A stretch of DNA of 8,661 bases from JBGTHB01 sp041746415. GTDB taxonomy: Bacteria > Pseudomonadota > Gammaproteobacteria > Coxiellales > Coxiellaceae. The notes under the pieces are model-generated. The model had not been told where the DNA came from. It saw only the letters and a program-made list of their open reading frames with translations, and searched no databases. Within the stretch, counting starts at the first letter, position 1. Each line of letters starts with the position of its first letter. The DNA lies in assembly GCA_041746415.1 (NCBI GenBank), contig JBGTHB010000033.1:1-8661 (forward strand), in the 5' to 3' direction. Positions 5,210-8,661 of the stretch are shown in pieces. Made by a program: the position numbers and the translations under genes.

Positions 5210-6331
5210 CTAAACTAACTCTTTCAACAAAGTTAATGCATTGCACACCCGTACTTTATCCGGCGATAAATAATCTTTCGTGCCGCTGAGCGAAACCTGC
5301 CACGTCTCACACTTAGGAAATCGCAACTTGAAATAACGTAAAGACTGACTCACGTCTTTATCCGATGATTTACACTCAATCGCCATAATCGGCTTAGATT
5401 TTTCAGTTACAATAAAATCCACTTCACGACCATCCACATCGCGAAAGTAATGCAATTTTAAATCACGCGCCTTTACATCGCTTTCGTAATGCACATATTT
5501 CAATAAATGTAATCCCACCATATTTTCAAAACGCGGTCCTTTGTCATCAATTAAAGTCCAGTCGTAGTGATAATATTTTTGTTCTTTTTTTACAGCACGA
5601 AGCAACGGAGATCCAAATGGCGATAAGCGAAAAATGGCGTAAATTCGCGTGAAAATATCGAGCCAATTCGACACGGCTTTATGACTTACCTGCAAATCCT
5701 CGCGTAACGCATTTATCGACAGTGGCGCACCCACTAAAGCAGGGAGACGAAGCATTAATAATTCTAACGTGCCAATATCTTTAACATTTTCCAACGAAAG
5801 CAAATCTTCTTGAATTAAACGCTGCCGATATTCACGTGACCAGCGTTTCGCTTCAATCTGTTGACCGTTAAAAAAAGGTTCGGGAAAACCGCCTAATTCC
5901 AACAACTGGTCCAAGCCAGATTGGTTATTAATTTTTAATTCCGCTACTGACAGTGGATCAAGACGTAAATAATGATAACGGCCTTGTAACGAATCGCCGC
6001 CACGTCGGTAATAATCCAAACGCGCGCTGCCCGTTACCAAAATTTGGTGACTAGAATGAAACTGGTCATAAACACCTTTTAAATAATTACGCCACTTTTG
6101 ATATTTATGAATTTCGTCAAAAACCCATATTGGCGAAGTGGGTAACTGCTGTTGCAAGATCGCCGCACGATCTTCAGCAATGTCCCAATTTAAATAACCT
6201 TTTTTATTCTTGCCTAACAAGTGCTTCGCTATAGTCGTTTTACCCACTTGTCGCGGGCCAGCAACGAAGACCATCTTGCGCTTAAGATCTTGCTCAATTT
6301 GGAGTGTTAAGTAGCGTTTATGATATGACAT
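5210..6331 (-). CDS. AAA_14 / DUF4143 family ATPase
   Basis: This 373-residue protein has the standard layout of solo AAA_14-DUF4143 ATPases. The N-terminal P-loop domain (about 1-135) shows Walker A GPRQVGKT (25-32), Walker B IWVFDE (68-73) and the sensor-like VTGSARLD (99-106), followed by the family's GRYHYLRLDPLSVAEL (117-132). A winged-helix-like segment lies near 203-226 (LSINALREDLQVSHKAVSNWL). The C-terminal DUF4143 part carries a PD-(D/E)xK nuclease-like signature: REVDFIV with D305, then IECK with E319 and K321. The family is common in bacteria and archaea and its physiological role is not established; toxin-antitoxin or defence roles have been suggested. The start at 6331 gives the usual short lead before the P-loop. 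There is no Shine-Dalgarno sequence; the promoter geometry suggests a leaderless mRNA. It follows the BrnA-like gene on the same strand after a 114-base gap holding palindromes, and converges with ubiB. Confidence 0.93.
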   Translation of the reverse strand: MSYHKRYLTLQIEQDLKRKMVFVAGPRQVGKTTIAKHLLGKNKKGYLNWDIAEDRAAILQQQLPTSPIWVFDEIHKYQKWRNYLKGVYDQFHSSHQILVTGSARLDYYRRGGDSLQGRYHYLRLDPLSVAELKINNQSGLDQLLELGGFPEPFFNGQQIEAKRWSREYRQRLIQEDLLSLENVKDIGTLELLMLRLPALVGAPLSINALREDLQVSHKAVSNWLDIFTRIYAIFRLSPFGSPLLRAVKKEQKYYHYDWTLIDDKGPRFENMVGLHLLKYVHYESDVKARDLKLHYFRDVDGREVDFIVTEKSKPIMAIECKSSDKDVSQSLRYFKLRFPKCETWQVSLSGTKDYLSPDKVRVCNALTLLKELV

Positions 6332-6337
6332 AGATCA

Positions 6338-6366
6338 AGTATACGATAATTTTTGCCTACAGGCAA
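6338..6366 (-). promoter_or_regulatory. Sigma70-type promoter of the ATPase gene, predicted leaderless start
   Basis: On the minus strand TTGCCT (6366-6361) and TATACT (6343-6338) are separated by 17 bases, matching four and five of six consensus positions. Transcription would begin six to eight bases after the -10, at about 6330-6332, which coincides with the ATG at 6331. This explains the lack of a ribosome-binding site. The -35 lies inside the proximal palindrome, so a protein bound there would block RNA polymerase. Confidence 0.55.
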
Positions 6367-6401
6367 AAACACTCGCGAGTAATTTCGCCTATAGGCAAAA
6401 A
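6350..6401. promoter_or_regulatory. Array of three evenly spaced palindromes (probable operator)
   Basis: Palindrome one, TTTTTGCCTACAGGCAAAAA (6350-6369), has nine-base perfect arms. Palindrome three, ATTTCGCCTATAGGCAAAAA (6382-6401), is its near copy with a perfect GCCTATAGGC core. Exactly midway lies a different perfect palindrome, ACTCGCGAGT (6371-6380). Centres are at 6359.5, 6375.5 and 6391.5, thus 16 bases apart, and the outer sites are 32 bases apart, about three DNA turns, on the same helix face. The whole 52-bp block is itself close to palindromic about 6375.5. The position over the ATPase promoter fits cooperative repression. A site-specific recombination site or mobile palindromic repeat is the alternative. 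Confidence 0.7.
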
Positions 6402-6445
6402 TATTGTTATCTAGGAAAAGGCGCGGCACTACAGTAAGCTCGATT

Positions 6446-6781
6446 TCAACTTACTAACTCTTGCTGCTCCACCGCCGCGATTTGCTTTTGCATATACTCA
6501 CGACACGCTTTATTAATATGTTGCTGATATTTACCGGACAACGACTTAAACCATTCCAACACATCCATATCTAATCGAATTGAAATCGCTTTTTTACGTG
6601 GCTTATACGTTGCGGCGATATCACTTTTTTCACTCTCTGCTACTGTTTTTACGACTTGCTGTAACTCGTGCTGCAAACTATTAGCCGCATCTAATTGCGC
6701 TACATAATCCTCACCATGCAGTGCTTGTAATAAACGTTTGGACACGTGAACTGATAAAGGTTTTTTAGCAGTAAGCGACAT
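6446..6781 (-). CDS. BrnA-like ribbon-helix-helix antitoxin/repressor, without a BrnT partner
   Basis: The C-terminal half of this 111-residue protein matches BrnA antitoxins: a beta strand KKAISIRLD (63-71), helix DVLEWFKSLS (73-82), the typical turn GKYQQHIN (83-90) and helix KACREYMQKQ (91-100). BrnA proteins are DNA-binding antitoxins that neutralise the RelE-fold ribonuclease BrnT and repress their own promoter. The first 60 residues are a charged, probably helical extension with no domain I recognise. The start is secure: AAGGAG (6793-6788) lies six bases before the ATG. No BrnT-like toxin gene is adjacent: comM ends 59 bases upstream, and the downstream neighbour is the DUF4143 ATPase. 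It may therefore be an orphan antitoxin, or a repressor working on the palindromes just downstream. The family call is fairly sure; function is inference. Confidence 0.82.
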   Translation of the reverse strand: MSLTAKKPLSVHVSKRLLQALHGEDYVAQLDAANSLQHELQQVVKTVAESEKSDIAATYKPRKKAISIRLDMDVLEWFKSLSGKYQQHINKACREYMQKQIAAVEQQELVS

Positions 6782-6840
6782 GGCTCTCTCCTTAGATTAG
6801 CTACCATTTCTTTAAGATTACAGCAGTTTCGTAACAGGAT

Positions 6841-8289
6841 CTAGCCAACTACACGCAACGCCAATGCTTCACTGAGGTGCGACGCATTAACCCCAACCAT
6901 ATGATCTAACGCGGCGATGGTTGTAGCCACTCCCAATATTTGTGCTTGGGCACGCAACGATAAATCCAACTTGTCCGCCGCTTTAGCCAGTAAATTTAAA
7001 ACTGTGGCTGGAGGCTGAATGCGTTGCGTTGTTAAAAATTGTTGCGCTGCACTAACGCGCTCACGCACCGCAACGGAGGTTTCCTCATTTGCAGATTGCA
7101 ACACTTGCTGTGCGGTTAAACGTGGCATGGCAATTTGCAAATCAATACGATCCCATAACGGACCGGATATTTTATTGCGATAACGTTGCACTTTATCCTG
7201 AGCGCACACACACGCTTTTTTACGATCACCATAAAAACCACAAGGACACGGATTCATTGCCGCCACCAATTGAAATTTAGCCGGGTATTTACATTTGGCG
7301 TTCACACGTGCCACCGTAATTTCTGCCGATTGCAACGGTTCACGTAATGCTTCTAATACCGCGCGATTAAATTCGGGCAGCTCATCCAAAAATAACACTC
7401 CTTGGTGCGCTAATGAGATTTCTCCAGGGTCCGCATTTTTACCGCCACCCACAATTGCAGCACTCGATGCCGAATGATGTGGTGCCCGAAATGGACGTTG
7501 TCGCCATTGCTTGGTGTCGAAAAATCCTTGCGCGTGCGAATACAACGCGGCCACTTCCAATGCCGCGGATTCATTCAATAATGGCAAAATAGTAATTAAG
7601 CGTTCTGCCAACATCGTTTTGCCTGTACCGGGCGGCCCATAAAATAAAATACTGTGTCCACCCACCGCGGCAATTTCTAAAGCGCGTTTTGCTTGTTGCT
7701 GGCCTTTCACTTGAGATAGATCTTTGGCATACGTCACTGGGGTCGCTGTATTTGTTGAGGTAACACTTGGCAGCTTTATTTCACCGCGCAAATGCTGACA
7801 CACATCAACAAACTGTTTCGCTTTAAAGGCCGTCAAGCGTGAAATCAACTGACATTCTGTCGCATTTTGTGCCGCCACAATTAATTGCCGACCCGCTTGT
7901 TGTGTTGCCATGGCAAATGCCAACAGTGATGTAACGGGACGCACTTCCCCATCTAAGGCTAACTCAGCGGCAAATTCATATTGATCAATGTTATGCACTT
8001 TTAATTGATGTGAGGCTAATAAAATGCCGATCGCAATCGCCAAATCAAAACGACCACCTTGTTTAGGCAAATCCGCCGGTGCTAAATTCACTGTTATACG
8101 CCGCATAGGAAAATGAAACTGTGAATTAATAATGGCTGAACGCACTCGCTCTTTACTTTCCCGCAATGCTTTCTCAGGCAACCCCACAATAGAAAAACTC
8201 GGCAAACCGGATGATAAATGCACTTCTACATTAACCAAAGGCGCGTTGATTCCTACGCTGCCTCGCGCATAGACGCATGCATAACCCAT
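6841..8289 (-). CDS. comM: YifB/ComM family Mg-chelatase-like AAA+ ATPase, with altered C-terminal lid
   Basis: ComM (YifB) is a hexameric AAA+ helicase that promotes branch migration during natural transformation in Vibrio and Acinetobacter. The N-terminal ChlI/Lon-like domain (about 1-170) includes VGLPEKALRESKERVRSAI (35-53) and NLAPADLPKQGGRFDLAIAI (68-87). The AAA+ core has Walker A GPPGTGKT (218-225), FRAPHHSAS (267-275), Walker B GVLFLDELPEF (297-307) and AAMNPCPCG (343-351), with a four-cysteine cluster (348, 350, 360, 362). At 482 residues it is about 25 short of E. coli YifB. The loss is in the C-terminal lid: the linker before LSLRAQAQ is shortened, the sensor-2 motif normally VARTIADL reads VATTIAAL (454-461), and the protein ends at EALALRVVG, lacking the usual RAIDR-type tail. 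The start overlaps the ubiK stop as TAATG, so the two are coupled. The identity is firm; full activity is doubtful. Confidence 0.95.
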   Translation of the reverse strand: MGYACVYARGSVGINAPLVNVEVHLSSGLPSFSIVGLPEKALRESKERVRSAIINSQFHFPMRRITVNLAPADLPKQGGRFDLAIAIGILLASHQLKVHNIDQYEFAAELALDGEVRPVTSLLAFAMATQQAGRQLIVAAQNATECQLISRLTAFKAKQFVDVCQHLRGEIKLPSVTSTNTATPVTYAKDLSQVKGQQQAKRALEIAAVGGHSILFYGPPGTGKTMLAERLITILPLLNESAALEVAALYSHAQGFFDTKQWRQRPFRAPHHSASSAAIVGGGKNADPGEISLAHQGVLFLDELPEFNRAVLEALREPLQSAEITVARVNAKCKYPAKFQLVAAMNPCPCGFYGDRKKACVCAQDKVQRYRNKISGPLWDRIDLQIAMPRLTAQQVLQSANEETSVAVRERVSAAQQFLTTQRIQPPATVLNLLAKAADKLDLSLRAQAQILGVATTIAALDHMVGVNASHLSEALALRVVG

Positions 8290-8531
8290 TATTTTTTCGA
8301 CTCAAGCTCGTTAAGCTTGCGCTCTAAGGCTTCCAGTTTTTCACGCGTACGTGCTAGTACTTTTGCTTGCGCATCAAATTCTTCGCGCGTCACCAAATCC
8401 ATTTTATTAAACGCACTTTGCAACACGTCTTTAAAATTTTGCTCGACATCGGCGGGTAGTGACTTAACCCCCGGTGGCAAGGCATCGACTAAATTCTTTA
8501 CCACTTCATTTAATTTTTTTGGATCAAACAT
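8289..8531 (-). CDS. ubiK: Ubiquinone biosynthesis accessory factor UbiK (BMFP domain, YqiC)
   Basis: UbiK is a small coiled-coil protein that binds UbiJ and is needed for efficient aerobic ubiquinone synthesis in E. coli and Salmonella. This copy has 80 residues (E. coli 96) and aligns over its whole length: MFDPKKLNEVV at the start, an amphipathic first helix, the conserved MDLVTREEFDAQAKVLARTREKLEALE (44-70) and a coiled-coil end. The extra C-terminal tail of the E. coli protein is absent. GAGGAG lies six bases before the ATG. It is the first gene of a minus-strand pair with comM, overlapping it by one base. No convincing promoter is seen upstream; a TAGGAT hexamer near 8560-8565 lacks a good -35. 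Its partner UbiJ is encoded 5 kb away in the same window. Confidence 0.94.
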   Translation of the reverse strand: MFDPKKLNEVVKNLVDALPPGVKSLPADVEQNFKDVLQSAFNKMDLVTREEFDAQAKVLARTREKLEALERKLNELESKK

Positions 8532-8579
8532 AATGCGCTCCTCTCATTAACCAGCCACATCCTAGCAGCTTCGTGAACA

Positions 8580-8608
8580 TTGGAATACCGTGGTGGACTC
8601 GTTATACT
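8580..8608 (+). promoter_or_regulatory. Sigma70-type promoter for the gene at the right edge
   Basis: TTGGAA (8580-8585) and TATACT (8603-8608) are 17 bases apart and match four and five consensus positions. Transcription would begin near 8615 with a leader of about 29 bases before the ATG at 8644. It points away from ubiK. Confidence 0.5.
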
Positions 8609-8643
8609 CCTACTCTTCTGCTCACAGTCTAGGGACGCAACAC

Positions 8644-8661
8644 ATGATAATCAACACCATC
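8644..8661 (+). CDS. Start of a plus-strand gene, truncated by the right edge
   Basis: An ATG at 8644 begins an open frame (MIINTI) cut off after six codons. AGGGA at 8630-8634 provides a plausible ribosome-binding site and a promoter lies at suitable distance. Six residues are too few to name the product. It is divergent from ubiK. Confidence 0.45.

Noticed and set aside
8218..8550. 110-codon plus-strand frame opposite ubiK
   Set aside because: Serine-rich complement of the clearly identified ubiK and the start of comM.

Overview
The window looks like chromosomal DNA of a gammaproteobacterium. The ubiquinone genes ubiE-ubiJ-ubiB lie in the conserved enterobacterial order, and ubiK and comM (yifB) closely match the gammaproteobacterial versions. 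The moderately AT-rich base composition, a structured palindromic intergenic repeat and a large gene of no recognised family would fit a Legionellales-like or host-associated lineage. That placement is inference; no rRNA or other marker gene is present to settle it.

Layout. Positions 1-260 (minus) hold the start of a small exported cysteine-rich protein that runs off the left edge. A short intergenic region with palindromes separates it from a divergent 510-residue protein (433-1965, plus). That protein has a long disordered Pro/Ser/Thr-rich N-terminal third with internal repeats and a globular C-terminal half of unknown function. Next come ubiE (2063-2812), ubiJ (2812-3402) and ubiB (3399-4826), overlapping by 1 and 4 bases, evidently one translationally coupled operon for ubiquinone synthesis. 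UbiB stops at a UAA, but its frame continues directly into a 20-residue hydrophobic segment that resembles the missing C-terminal membrane anchor. The gene-free stretch 4827-5209 holds this tail and two identical 96-bp copies of a structured repeat.

The right half is on the minus strand. Reading leftward from the edge: ubiK (8531-8289), comM (8289-6841, overlapping ubiK by one base), an orphan BrnA-like ribbon-helix-helix protein (6781-6446), and an AAA_14/DUF4143 ATPase (6331-5210). Between the last two genes is a 52-bp array of three evenly spaced palindromes. It overlaps a promoter whose predicted transcript would start at the ATPase ATG. This repressor-like gene, operator array and ATPase are the most interesting unit in the window. 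At the right edge a promoter and start codon of a divergent plus-strand gene are visible (8644 onward).

Functionally, four ubiquinone genes occur within 6.5 kb: the C-methyltransferase UbiE, the lipid-binding scaffold UbiJ, its partner UbiK, and the atypical kinase-like ATPase UbiB. ComM is a DNA-processing helicase-type ATPase. The DUF4143/BrnA-like pair and the 510-residue protein appear to be accessory.
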